NCBI RefSeq assembly: GCF_030704535.1
Contig: NC_081811.1
Span: 1,313,501-1,377,500 of the forward strand
Source: Vitis vinifera
Taxonomy: Eukaryota; Streptophyta; Magnoliopsida; Vitales; Vitaceae
Length of the DNA: 64,000 nt
Reading direction: 5' to 3'
Translations under genes and position numbers: made by a program
The notes under the pieces: generated by a model
Told to the model about the DNA's origin: nothing
What the model saw: the letters and a program-made list of their open reading frames with translations, nothing else
Database searches by the model: none
Part shown: positions 50,720-63,450 of the stretch, one piece after another
How positions within the stretch are numbered: position 1 is the first letter of the stretch
Layout: every line of letters starts with the position of its first letter

Positions 50720-53039
50720 GTAACATAAATGGAATCAGTGTCACCTGACTCAAGGCTTCATAAGTTACCACCATAATCCATGAATCTAGGCAATGAGGAT
50801 TCAGGATGACCAAGTCCCAAGTCAACACAGATTCAAGCTTAATAACAACTAAAGGCGAAATTTTTTAGCTCTGTATTGCCTGCAAGTATTAAAGGAGGAT
50901 AAGCAATGTAGGAGCTGAAATAGATCAACCTAGAATCCCTCTTCTACAATTGAGATATCTCTTATGTAACACTAAAATTCAGGTAGCATGTCGTGTAATT
51001 ACGAAAGCTAAAGACAGCAATGGTGAGAATGAGAAAACTCTTGCAGGAAGGACAAGGAAAAAACAAAACGTAGCAATGACTTGAAAGCACAACAGTATTA
51101 TATGGTCCTACAGAAAAATGGAATGGCAGCACAATGTTGTGTGGTCCAACTAGTTGAGGTCAAAACCATTGATGGTTATAACAAGAAGGCACCTTGTTTG
51201 AAGAGGAAAAGAAAAACAAATATTTTGATATATCATATACAGCAAAAGGCATAAGCAAGAAGGAAAAAAAAAAAAAAAAAACCAAGAATCAGTCTCTGGC
51301 ATGCATCCCTAAATATTTTCACATGCTCATGGCTCCTCTAAACATCTCTAATAACTCAGCAAGGATTATAAAATTTTCATCAGTCATGAATTGGAGGACT
51401 CATAATGGGAATCATTGGGGAAAAGGACCCAAATAAAGAAGAATGTATGAAAAGAAGGTGAGGTGCAGCGATATGTTTAAGGGTTTCTCATGCCTCAGCT
51501 AGTACTAAAATCTCATTATGTAAATAAGCTCTCACACCATAAATCTTAAACAAAACCAGTAGTCATAAAACCAAAAAATAAATCACGAGATGCCTTATTA
51601 TGCACTTTTGTAGATAAGATAGAAAGGATGGATCAGGATTGTAATGGTTTTCATCCTGAGTTTGATATGCACAAGAGCACACTGATCAACAGCTTCATGA
51701 TTCAGTTGCTCTAGCAAACGAACCAATTCAATATTCCTCATCAACCAAGACCATCATTACATCCTATGAAAGCCAAATTCATATGAAGCCACTTATGAGG
51801 AGGGAAGGCACATGAACTCTCTTCTTTCAGCACTCATAATCTCACATTCAATATGAAGAGAAATGTAAGAGCCTACTCGCATCAGCACATTATGTGATGC
51901 CTCCGAGAGGTGTGGAGAGTTCTCCATGCATTAGTCCCATGCCCTCAGTTGCTCAAGACAACCACTTCATATATCTCTCTCATTAGTTGCAAGATACTCT
52001 AGGGAATGGTTTCTCCAGGAGCCATGGAGATGCACCAAATGATACATTTCTGCCTTCACTCCAGTACCTGTGCTTTTGCTTACTCAGTATCCTACAGTCT
52101 TAGAGCCCTACTAGTTTGAGAAATGATTCTCGAAAATTTAATTTAATTCATAGACAAATTTAATCACATTAAAGTAAAATAAAAACATGAACAAGATGCT
52201 CACCAACAAAAAGGGAGCAGAAAGACTTCTATCAGTCAAGCAGAGTAAAGTTCAGGATCCAACTAATGAGGGGGATCAATCAAACTCTTCTACAACAAAG
52301 TCAAGAAATAATGCATGCCTACAGAACATGTCCAGTATTCATACAATTTGATTGTTTCAGAAAGAAGCCCAAAAAGGAAGCAACAGGGAAATGGATGAGC
52401 ACATGATTAACTGGTTTTGAACTCACATCATACAATGCACACTGACAAAGGATAGATCGATCTCTAAAAATAAGATGATCACCGCTGAAATCTTCAAAAA
52501 AGAAACTGTTAAATCTTACAACTTCCTCATTAGGAAAAGAACACCAACAACATAACTAGGAAAATTCTACATCTAATCAACATTTCAGCTGACTAGTGAA
52601 CTGTTAAAGAGAAAAGACATACAGATACAGAAACTGATTCACAATCATCATCTTACCATCATTAAGGCTGTCAATATTTTGCAAGCACTTTAATATATCT
52701 TTGCTTACCTATAAAAAAAAAAATTAAACTAAAGCCTTAAAACCTTATAGGGCAAGCCTAAGAATAATTTCCACAACCCACGACTGTGGAGACCTTACCC
52801 AAGCTGTTGGCTTATTAAGGGGGGAAATTTCATACACAGGTTCAATCATCTCTATGCAAATCTTCGCTGTCCCTAGGATGGAAACCTTGTATCAAACTCT
52901 ACAAAGTGAAATCTAAACATTTCAATTTATGGATAGCAATTTTGATATGACACAACAACACAACTTGAGAACTACATAAACTGTAGCGAGTTCGGGATAA
53001 GTATAATCATATTTGTGTCATAATCATGTCAATCCATAT

Positions 53040-53480
53040 AACCTGTTTAATAAACGGATCATATTCATGTTTGACTGCTCAACTTGTCTAATTTGTTTAA
53101 CTTGTTTGCTTAACCATGTCTTTAACCCATATAAATTTATTAATTTTATATATTTAAAAATTAAAATAATTTTTTAAAATTTAAATAACCAAACTACTAA
53201 ATTTCATAGATTTCATTACAAAAATTAAAAATGCAAATTAAAACAACTAACAAGTTTTTTAAAATAATACACTTATAAATTCAAAATTTTAAATAGGTTA
53301 AACAGTTCTAACCATGTTAATAGTTTTAACGAATAAAAATTGTGCTAACTGGTTTAACAAGTTGGAATCATGTTAGCAGATTTAATGGATTAGAATCATA
53401 TTAATGTGTCATCCATGTCAATTCATACACAATCCAACTTGGGTTATATGGATTGTATTGGGTTATCCATGTAATAAACA
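53040..53480. repeat. Degenerate dispersed repeat
   Basis: The stretch repeats words such as AACTTGTTTAAC, GTTTAACAAGTT and TCATGTCAATCCATAT in both orientations. This resembles a decayed copy of a common plant dispersed repeat. The family is not identified. Confidence 0.35.
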
Positions 53481-53769
53481 AGTCATGTTTAGGTTGAATA
53501 AATTTTCACTATTTCTTACCTTAACATGGTGTGACCCATTGTCGCCTTAATTTTCATCCTTCTCCAAGGGACTTCTTTGTGCAATCTATTTGCAACATCC
53601 ATAGGAATAACAAACATTGAAGGCAAGTAAGGAGGAGACTAGACTGGATACTCATCAATGTAGTAAATTTTCTCCTCTACATGAAAAACCTCTCTTTTGT
53701 CAAGCCAACAACCATTAATACTGCTCCACCACCATTGTTCCACACACATGAAACTTTTCATGTGAGCTC

Positions 53770-55645
53770 CAAAAAAGAAAAAAAGTCTCTACAATATGTT
53801 AGGGTAAGTGGGGTATGGCTCTTCGAGAACACAGATATAAAAGAAGGGGTTGCAAATGCCTTATATGGTTTTATTCTCAGAGGTAAGAGACTAGAAGCAT
53901 AGTATCAATGAGATGTTCACTCTTCTAAAAAGTGCAAATTCAAAGAGTTTGGAGGCCCCTTTCTCAAAAAAGGAAATATTTTTGCCTTGTCTAGCTTGAG
54001 TGGAGATAAAGCTCTTAGGTCAGATGGGTTCACTATGGCTTTTTGGTAACATTGTTGGGATTTGTTAAGGTTAAGGTGACAGAACTTTTCAGTGAGTTTT
54101 TTAGGGTGACTCCTTTGTTAGAAGTTTACATGCTACTTTCTTGGTTTTAATCCCCAAAACAAGGGCAATAAAGGATCTAAAAGACTTTAAACCCATTAGT
54201 TTGGTAGGAGGGTTATACAAGGTGTTAGCTAACAAGTTAAAGAAGGCAGTGGGCAAAGCTGTTTCCGATGTTCAACATGCTTTTGCCGAAGGTAGACAAA
54301 TTTGAATGTGATTCTTATAGCACATGAGGCCATAGACTCAAGAATACAAAGTAATTCCCCTAGGATTATTTGCAAATTTAACATTGCGAAAGCTTACGAC
54401 CATGTAAATTAGAGTATATTACTAGCAATCATGGAGAAAATGAACTTCAATCAAAAGTGCATAGGATGAATGAAATGGTGTATATCTTCAATTTTTTTTC
54501 TCCGTTCTAATTAATGGGACTCCCATAGATATTTTTTTTCAAAGCTCTAGGGATTTGAGGTAGGTGGATCTCCTTTTCCCTTATTTATTTGTTTTGGCCA
54601 TAGAGGTATCAGTTGTTTATTAATGAAGACTTTAGTAAGGAGATTTCATTTATGGCTTCAAGTGGGAGGGAGTCGTAATGATGTTGAAGTGACTCACCAA
54701 CTTTATGCTAACAACACTATTATTTTCTCTGAGGCTAGCTAAGAGCAACTGGTTTTCTTGAATTAGACTCTCATGTGAGACAATTTTCGGGCTAAAGATT
54801 AATGTGGGAAAGAGTGAGTTTATACTAGTTAGGAGAGTAGATAATGTGGAAATGTTGGCTTCTAAATTAGGATGTTGGGAGGGGAAGCTTCCTTCCACGT
54901 ATTTGGGACTTCCTTGAGGATGTGCCTTTTAGGTTGATGATAGTATGGGATGTGGTGGAATTTGATTTAAAAAAAAAAAAAGGCCTGGGCTGTGGTGAAC
55001 GAAAGATTTTAGAAAAGGTTCTCTTGTTGAAGAGACAATATCTATTGATCAAGTTCACTCTGTCTAGCATATCAATATACTATGTTCTTCTTGGTGATTC
55101 CAAGAAGGGTGAGTTTAATACATGAGAAGATCCAAAGAGACTTCTAATGGGAGGTGGAGCTCATGAGAAAAACCCTCATCTAGTCAACTAATCAATGGTT
55201 TGCAAACCTAAGAAAAATGAGGCCTTAGCATTAGAAATCTATCTGTTGTAAATCTTTTGGGCAAGCAAGGGTAGAGATTGGCCTTGAAAGGTGTTCCTAT
55301 ATGGAAGCGAGTTATTATTGGTAAGTTTAGGGAAGAAGTGGGAGGTTGGTGCTCCAATGTGCTAAGGGAAGGTTTTGGTAAAGGATTGTGGAAGGAAATA
55401 AGGAACAAATGGAACGTTTTTAAGAGTAGAGTTTACTTTATTCGAGAGGATGAAAAAAGGGTGGTAAAATTTTGGTCAGATAGGTGGTGTGGTGACTTCA
55501 CTTGGTGAGACTCATTCCCTCCTTACATGGTATTACTAGTTCAAAAGACTAATTGTACTTTAATGTATACTCTTGTGTATTTTAATGTGCTTCATTTGTA
55601 ATTCTTATTTCATTTTTATATACATTGCATACTTATCAATATATA
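53770..55645 (+). mobile_element. Heavily decayed L1-type LINE
   Basis: Broken frames preserve the order of a LINE reverse transcriptase on the plus strand: VANALYGFILRG, then SDGFTMAFW, a stretch equivalent to HEAIDSRIQS, KFNIAKAYDHVN, SVLINGTPIDIFFQSSRDLR, and a tail with WKEIRNKWNVF and KFWSDRWCGDF. Many stops and frameshifts are present and the FADD box is decayed. The 3' end is GTATACTC...TTATCAATA near 55645. It is much older than the copy at 58776. Confidence 0.8.
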
Positions 55646-58600
55646 TATTTGTGTGTGTGTGTTAAGATTTAGTCATTTTCCAATTCTTGAATGTTGTTAA
55701 TGTCAACAATTACACATGTCTTTCTCTTGGAAGCAAATGCTTAAAGACTAGTACTCTCTTTAAATAGTAAAGAAGGTATCTATCTTTTTACATCGAACAC
55801 AACCTCTATCCAATGAATCAAATGTCGATGCCTAATTTTATAGTGAAGGAGATCAATAAATATGTGGCATATATTCATCATAGAAACTAGATTCGGTAAC
55901 AAGTGTACGTACATACAAACGTTATGTCAATAGTGCCACCACTCCATACAAGCTTTTTAATAGAGTACCACATGTCAACCCATGTCCATGTATTTCCTAT
56001 AACCATAGCCTCTTGGTTGTCTTCTCAATTTGAAACTACAAGACATGGAAACAATCAAGCCTAGATACCTGCCTTATGGGTGGATGCATGAGTTACTTGG
56101 ATGGTTGCACTCCTCAAATGTCCACATATGAGGATTCCCCTTAAAGATGAAGTGGGGAAAGCTCGTGTATCCATCTTAAGTTGGAAACATTAACTTCAAA
56201 AAGTAAATAAAAAAGAGTCAACCCTAACATGCTAAGGTGGGTGACGGAAGTTCACTCTCCATCTTCAGTTGTTGTGGCTCTATCAAGAGGGTATTTTCAA
56301 TGGTTACCTCCATACCCTCTTAAGAGGGACGATTCGTACACGTCTTTATCATGCCAAGAGTATCTCACACTTTCTCAAAAGTGCCTAATAACAAAACACT
56401 CAAATTTTTTTTATAGGCAAATAGCGAAAATATATTAAAGATACCTAAGCAAAGGTGTAGCAATGTACGCACAATATATACATTTGACACACACATAAGG
56501 TGATGTAAGAAAAGGGAGAGAAAACTGTGTCTGAAGAGAAGAAATGATAGAAATGGCTGGAGAAAGATAGAGGAGGAGATAGAGTTCACCAAAAAACAGA
56601 GAAGATAGGAATAACTAAAAAGAAATGGAGATGAGGTTTTGAAAAAATGGAGAATTTATATGATGGCATAAATGTAATGAATGATAAGAAGGATAACAAA
56701 AGTAAACTTACATCTTACACAAGCCAATCTAAGGTAGTAAAATATCATGATGGGCCTAGACCTAATTTAGGCTTTCCAAAAGTAACTAGAACCTATTCTA
56801 TAACATATTATACCTCCATCAAATCTATCTCATTAGGGCCAAGGTTTGTGTTAATCCCACCCCACACCTATTAACCCGTAAATCACACCGTGTATCTAAG
56901 TGTTTTTACATAATGACAAAATAAATAGAAGAAACATGCACATATATACAAAATACATATATATTGGGAAGTACAAAGTATAAAGTAACATATTATTGAT
57001 TTCATAAAAAATAGTAGGATTTAAAGAGTTAAACTAAATTAGGATGTTGAAAAGTTCAACTCAATAAAATATATGTTTCATGCATTTATTCATCACAAAA
57101 TATACAAAAAAAATAAACATTTTAAATATTTAGCTATGATTTTTAATTCCAAGTTCTAACTAGGCATCTATACTTATGTGTTGTTACTTGTGAATACATA
57201 TGTATTTATATATCAACTCTAAACTTTAGGTTTTGCGTGTTTGTTACAAAGTAAACTATTAAGTAAAAAATTTTAATCACCAATCACCGTCGTTTTTAAT
57301 GTCAACAATCAAATCATTCAAACAACAATTCATATTTGCCTTTGACAACAATTATGTAACTTTTTCATTTAGGATTATTTTACCTCTCTTTTATGATCAA
57401 TTTCTAACCTTAAAGTGCATTTTAAATAATTAATATAATATTTTTTAAAAATAAATTGAATTTCATTTTTCTTAGAAACTATTAAAATACTTGAAGGTGC
57501 ATATGCCATTGTACCATTGTATTGCTATCATAACATGTATACTAAGAAGATATACTTAAGGTATGAACTAGCATTATGTATTAGTTTCCATAAAAATATA
57601 TCACATCATTGTATCTTATCGTGTGATGTAAGTTTTAACAACTATGATTACATTTATTGTCAAAATGGTCAACTAGTTATGCGAGTTTAGCCATTTTATT
57701 TGCTCACAAGTTCATTCTTTAAACTCTCCACTTGAAACTCTTTAGAGGGTTACTACTACATTCTTCAACCATTTGTTACCTTTCACTCTATTCCACTCTC
57801 TCCTTGAACTTGGACACCTCACTATTCATTTGAGTAAAGAATCTATTACAACTTGTAAGTAAAGAAGAAAATTCCAATTCATGTGGTCTTGCACCTTCTC
57901 AATGCCCATTTTCCAAACCAAGGATGGAAGCTAATGTTCTAAAATCAATTTCTGATTAACATATTACTATCTCAAAATTCACATTGAATGAGCCATTTAG
58001 CATGAGAAAATGATCCTAAGCAACACTATCCTTGGCTTGATGACAAGCATTTTGATATATAATGTCTATCATTAGGGTAATGGTTGTCAATTAGTCAAAA
58101 GTCATCACTCATCCCTTCTTTAGATTAGCAAGTTATTAGGCTGTCAGAATTAGGAATGAGAATTCTAGATAGAATAGCCCACTTTATGCCTAAGATTAAG
58201 ATCAAAAATTACAAAATTCTACAAAATAGGGAAAATGACAAAAATATTAATATAGCTATATGTTTAAAAACATTAAAAACATTTGGAAAGGCTAAACATG
58301 AAGCAAAAAATAAATGAACACAACTATAAGATTGGGCAGAAAAGGCAATAGAAAAAGACCATGGAAAAATGGATTACAATGTAACCAGGGAAGTAAATTC
58401 CATCATTTTGTAACAGAATTACATTCTAATGCTTACAAGTGAAGGTTCTGAGTTTCAAACTTTTATTTTGTTTTATAGGTAACATATGGATATTGTCCAC
58501 GGTAGGAAGAAAAGATGACTCTCCCCCTCCTACTAAGGAAAAATATATGAATCACAATGAGCAACCATTTGCTAAAAACACCAATAACCACTCTTACATT

Positions 58601-58756
58601 CTAATAATTGGTAGCAGAGACTCTTTTAAGTTCTTTTAACTTTCATATGTTACCATATAAATAATATTTCAGGCGCAAAGAAGGGTGGAGTTCCCACCCC
58701 TCCCAATAAGTGAACATATATCAATCACAACATGTAATCAATTTCTTATGCTTTCA
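55646..58756. other. AT-rich intergenic DNA
   Basis: No exon is supported. A GT microsatellite lies near 55651. A T-run followed by TATAGGCAAATAGCGAAAAT at about 56406 resembles the antisense 3' tail of another truncated LINE. The frame 56647-56874 matches nothing I know. Confidence 0.5.
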
Positions 58757-58775
58757 ATGATAATCATACAACATC
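58757..58775. repeat. Left target-site duplication of the LINE
   Basis: ATGATAATCATACAACATC, identical to 61319-61337. Confidence 0.93.
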
Positions 58776-61318
58776 GTAAGACTTTTGATCAGTGGTGCTA
58801 ATGGAGTGAGAGAGTGATGGCAATGAGGGAGATACTCGAGAGGAAAATCGGAGAAGAAGAAAAGAGGGTAGCTTTGGGGTGGAGTCAAAGACGTTCAAGA
58901 TCGGTGTAGAGGAGAAGAAGGGTAAAACACAAGTCATTATTGTGGAGAGCAAGGGAGGGGTTTCATCTTGGGTCCGTCTGGGGCCGATGAGTGTAGAAGT
59001 CTTCTTGGACAGTCTGAACCAATGCATCAAGGAAGAGAAAAATGGAAAATGGGAAAGGGGATGGAAAGAAAATGGGAGAACTTATTCCTTGGTGCGGGAT
59101 GAGAACAGAGCAGGGTACTATCTTCGATTAGGGATGGTCAACAAGGAGAAGAGGAGGTTTAGTATCTTTATCCCGAAAGGTAAAGGCGCAAGGGGGGGAT
59201 GGATCTCTATGGTGGAGATGTTACAAAGATTGGTAAGAAACCTTGGCAAAAAGGAGAACAAGCAAGAAGAAAGGGCCATGGTGAAACCGAGAATGGAAAG
59301 GTCGTACGCGGAAATGGTGAAAGGGTCGAGGGGCAGGGAGGGTAAAGTGGTCAGAGTGGAAGTTAGAGGGGAGGAAATCAGTGAAAACCTGCGCAAATTA
59401 GAGCATTGTCTTGTCGGCAGCTGGAACCCTAGCTCAGCAACAGGAGTGGATTTGGAGAGATAGGACGGTTAATGGCGAGGTCTTGGGGGTTGCAGGGTAA
59501 GTTAGGGCTGGCAAGGTTGGAAAAGGGTAGGATTATTTTGGAGTTTGAATTTGTGGGTGACCACTTTCCTGTGTTGCTAGAGGGTGGTGCTATAAGAAGA
59601 GGCCCCTCCCCTTTCAGATTCGAAAATATGTGGCTTAAAGTTGAAGGGTTTAAAGATCTCATCCATAGCTGGTGGCAGGGAATAGAGGGTAGAGGCAGTG
59701 CTAGCTATAGATTGGCTACAAAAATGAAAGAGATCAAACAAAAGCTTAAAGTGTGGAATAGGGAAGTGTTTAGGAGATTAGAATACAATAAAGTTGTTGC
59801 TCTCCAACTAGTGGACCACTGGGACCTGGTGGAAAGTGAGAGAAGATTATCAGAAGAGGAAACAACTTCAAAAAAGGAAGCTAAGGAGAGTTATGCTAAG
59901 TGGGCCTCTTTGGAAGAAACTCATTGGAGGCAGCATTCAAGGAAGTTATGGTTAAGGGAAGGGGGCAGAAATACAAGCTATTTTCATCGAATGGCGGCTG
60001 CTCATCATAGAATCAATCATATGGGCAGAATTAAGATAAACGGGGTGTGGCTGTCCGAGGAGAAGGAAGTGAGAGAAGGGGTAGCTAATGCTTATAAATA
60101 TTTACTCATAGAAAATTCGGATTGGAAGGCAGATATAGAAAGGTTGCAGTTAGAGCATATTAGTCAGCAAGAAGCGGAGAACTTGGAACACCCTTTCTTT
60201 GAGGATGAAATTCATAGTGCCCTGATGGAGATGAATGGGGACAAAGTCTCAGGACCGGATGGATTTACTATGGCATTTTGGCAAAGCTGCTGGGTTTTTG
60301 TTAAAGAGGAGGTCTTGGATTTGTTTAAGGAGTTCCATGAGCAAAGTGTCTTCATCAAGAGTCTCAACAATACATTTCTGGTATTGTTACCCAAGAAGGG
60401 GGGGCTGAGGATCTTAGGGATTTTAGGCCAATCAGTCTTTTGGGGGGGCTGTACAAACTATTGGTTAAGGTGTTGGCCAATAGACTCAAGAAAGTGATAG
60501 GGAAAGTGGTCTCCCTAGATCAAAATGCATTTGTGATGGGTAGGCGGATCCTTGATGCCTCTTTAATTGCAAATGAGGTGATTGATGCTTGGCAAAAAAG
60601 GGAAGAGAAGGGTCTCATCTGTAAACTGGATATTGAGAAAGCTTACGACAGTTTAAATTGGCAGTTTTTTATGAAAGTCATGAAAAAAATGGGGTTCGGA
60701 TCAAAGTGGTTGGGTTGGATGTAGAGTTGCATATCCACAGCCAAGTTTTCAGTGTTGGTGAATGGAGTGCCAACTGGTTTTTTCCCAAGTTCTAAGGGGT
60801 TGCGGCAAGGAGATCCTCTTTCTCCTTACCTCTTTGTTATGGGAATGGAAGTTTTGAGTACTCTCATTAGGAGGGTTGTAGAAGGGGGATTTTTGTCAGG
60901 GTGTAGGATCTGAGGAGGTGGAAGACAGTCGGTGCATATATCCCATCTGTTATTTGCTGATGATACAATAGTTTTCTGTGAGGCTAGGAAAGAGCATCGG
61001 ACTCTTTGGAAGGAAAGAAATAGACTAGCATTTAAGAAAGGGGGGGGGGGGGGAGGGTGATAGCAATTCAGAAATTAAAAAATTCTTTTGTCTGTAATTT
61101 ATGGTGTTGGGCTAGATTGTATAGTGGAGAGAGTTCGCTGTCTCTTATAGGCTTCTTGGAGTGGATAGCCTCCAGATAAGGGCTGGTGGGATTTTTTTGC
61201 TTTCTTTTTGGTTGTGAGGCTTAGCTGGTTTGTATACTCCCTGTATACTTTGTGGCTTTTTGGCCTCTTTTTAATATATTCAACGCTTATCTATCAAAAA
61301 AACACAAAAAAAAAAAAA
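58776..61318 (+). mobile_element. Internally deleted L1-type LINE with intact ends
   Basis: A 2.5 kb retrotransposon begins right after the left target-site duplication and ends in an A-rich tail. The first frame (58879-59463) is the ORF1-like N-terminal part. The second (59472-60497) starts with the LARLEKGRIILEFEFV segment, then jumps near 59554 straight to GDHFPVLLEGG, the end of the endonuclease region. The zinc knuckle and nearly all of the endonuclease are therefore missing. Reverse transcriptase follows, with a frameshift near 60400 and stops near 60722 and 60913 ([41 protein letters not shown]). Near 60997 it jumps from the FADD region to LWKERNRLAF at the C-terminus, losing the thumb and zf-RVT. 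It cannot move on its own. Confidence 0.92.
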
Positions 61319-61337
61319 ATGATAATCATACAACATC
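61319..61337. repeat. Right target-site duplication of the LINE
   Basis: Identical 19-bp copy of 58757-58775, directly after the A-rich tail. Confidence 0.93.
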
Positions 61338-61932
61338 ATCCACATTTGAAATCAAGTAATATCATATTTATCCAACCACATGATCATAGAGAAAAGATAT
61401 AGCTATGATTATAATAGAAGGAACAAAACAAAATAGAAAGATCATAAAATTTACCTACTCAATCTTCTGGGTAATCAAAACAAAAACAAATCCTAAAAAA
61501 AATCTACATTCATTATGGCAGTCTGCAGATAAGCAAGCATATAAATAGTTCCAGATTTCAGTTAAGCAAATGCAGAAAGTAGCTATTCCAGTAGCAGATG
61601 CATATTAATAAGATCAAAACTGCATTTAGAACATACATGACTTTGTAATACATTTCAGTACTACTTCAGTATCTTTCACCACATATGCATCATATTGTAA
61701 TATAATGGAAACCATTTCCACTGAAAGCTAAACCAAAATACAGAAACAAGTTCAACTCCTCACAAACATGGTACTTCTGACCCTAAAACAAACATGCAGA
61801 ACTATACAAGACCCAGTGATCTGACAGCCATGAGAAACTAAAGGCAAGAAGCCCATTCTATGCAAACGTGCAAGCTAATCTTAAAAACCTGACAGCTATG
61901 CACCACCACAGTTAGTACATGCAATTATGAGC
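61338..61932 (-). other. Presumed 3' UTR and downstream DNA of the minus-strand gene
   Basis: AT-rich with no exon. It probably carries the 3' untranslated region of the gene ending at 61933. Confidence 0.4.
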
Positions 61933-63450
61933 CTATGGAGCTGCCTTCTTTTCCAGTTGAAAACCAAACTGATTCTTCATACGGCTCACCCTGCGGTGCT
62001 CATTCATGGCTTCTATTGGTTTTGCAGATGCTTTCTCCAGCTCCTTGTCAAAGATGATCTGTCTGTCACGGCAGTCAGAGGTGCAAAATGCATGCAGGTA
62101 ACTGCATTGCATCACCCAATCTCAGTAAAGTTTTGAAAAACTACAGCTTAAATACCCAGAAAGAGAGGGGGGAGGGGGACTTAAAAACACACACACAGAA
62201 AACAAAATCTGAACAATAAAATAAAACTTCCATTTGATACATAATCATGTATATCAACAAACTGAACCATGTAAAATCATGTTAATAGAATAATACATAT
62301 TTAACCTCCATTAGAAAGTGGACATCTCCCATCTCACAGAGAAGAAAAACAAATAGGGAATCTACAGATGCCAGTGCTCAAACCAAAATATAAAATGAGA
62401 ATGAAAAGGAATATAACCTGATAGTTTTCTGCATCAGGAACTGCAGAAGCATGTCACAGTTAATGAATATAGAAATGACAAACATTGCGAAAAAATTTGG
62501 TTTGAATTCGGTTTTCCATTTTGTTGAATTCGGTCTTCCATTTTGTGTTCTTTCCATTCCCTCACCTTTTTCTTAGTGATCAAACTGAGGGCTAATGAAA
62601 AATTAACAAACATTGGGAGAAAAAGGAAAAAAGAAGAATAAATAACAAATAAAAAAAGAAAAGCAGCAATCCAATTGGTTTCTAAGAAAATATATAGGTG
62701 CACAAAGGTATACTTTAGATGTTGATCAAGTTACATGAAGGGTTTCCACAAATAAAATCTACTATGAAAAATCTTCCAATATACTCCAAAAATCAAACTT
62801 ATGAATGCAATTTAATGCATCATAGAGGAATTTCTAGGCAGTGATTTGATCTTTTTTATAAGAAAGGCATCTAATGAGAAAAAAAAAAGGGGGGCGCAAC
62901 CCATGTGCATGGGGGTATACAAAGGGCACCAACAGATGGGAAAAACAATATCCAAGGACCCCAATATACTAAGGAGTCCCCAAGCAGTCTATGAGTCAAA
63001 CAAGGACAAGGGGGCCGACATCTATAGATTCACAGCATGATAGAAAAAGAAAGTCTTTAAGTGGTTGAACCAAATGCTCCACACCTTCAAAAGTTATGCA
63101 ATTTAAGTTCCTACCAAATACTCCCAAAAAGGCATATAGCTGCAGTTCTCCAAGCTGTCCCCCTCTTTTTCCCCCACAAAGCTCCCTTAATTTGGTATTT
63201 TTAGAAATAAGGCGATCAAAAAAAGGTTCAGATCAAAATAAATGTCATCCTACAAATACAACTTATCCAAATAGGATCTTGAATGCCTTAAAAAGACATC
63301 TTTTTAGCACAAACCCTCTCTCAAATCCCCCCAATCAAGTATGATTGATTGACTTGATTGACCTGTCTTTCCATCTTTTGGAAACCTCAACAACAGATAG
63401 CATGTTATTCAGAATTTCATTTTCTTCTATATTCTCTGATTTTTCATCAA
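61933..63450 (-). CDS. C-terminal part of an unrecognised protein, two exons, probably continuing past the right edge
   Basis: The last exon, 62101-61933, encodes SYLHAFCTSDCRDRQI, then DKELEKASAKPIEAMNEHRR and a basic end LEKKAAP before TAG. An upstream exon, 63450-63363, has acceptor TTTAG and donor ACAG/GTCAAT. It encodes an acidic segment (DEKSENIEENEILNNM) followed by LSVVEVSKRWKD. Phases match exactly (AG plus T), giving a joined tail of about 85 residues. The AFCxxxCRxxQIxxD pattern resembles the second half of an FCS-like zinc finger, but the matching CxxC half is not in the upstream exon, so I do not assign that family. The start of the gene is not seen and other small exons could lie between. 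A role cannot be given. Confidence 0.6.
62846..63345 (-). mobile_element. Possible antisense retroelement tail in the intron
   Basis: A T-run with ATAAGAAAGGCATC, an A/G-rich segment and GGGGGTATACAAAGGGCACC resembles the antisense 3' tails of the LINEs elsewhere in the window, followed by C-rich sequence without stops in one frame. The family is uncertain and no target-site duplication was found. Confidence 0.35.

Larger units (their letters stand above)
42047..53679. other. Gene-poor region downstream of CVP2
   Basis: About 11.6 kb without an exon I can support. The first kilobase may include CVP2 3' UTR. It contains microsatellites, a nested MITE pair (44448), a G-rich tract (45710), several ACGT-core boxes (45797, 47974-48126, 49438), a 78-bp tandem duplication (49953) and a MITE-like element (50156). 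From 51.0 to 53.6 kb I see only unique-looking AT-rich DNA and a degenerate repeat near 53040-53480. Confidence 0.5.

Noticed and set aside
51599-51745. A 48-residue minus-strand frame with an amphipathic LVRLLEQLNHEAVDQ segment
   Set aside because: Isolated in AT-rich DNA with no splice-compatible neighbour. Chance is more likely.
61933-62101. Assignment of the last exon to the FCS-like zinc-finger (FLZ) family
   Set aside because: Only the second Cys pair is present. The phase-matched upstream exon lacks the required CxxC half.
62434-62455. A 23-nt micro-exon on the minus strand before the last exon of the right-edge gene
   Set aside because: It has acceptor- and donor-like edges, but joining it after the exon at 63450-63363 creates a stop codon. 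Direct splicing to the last exon keeps the frame.
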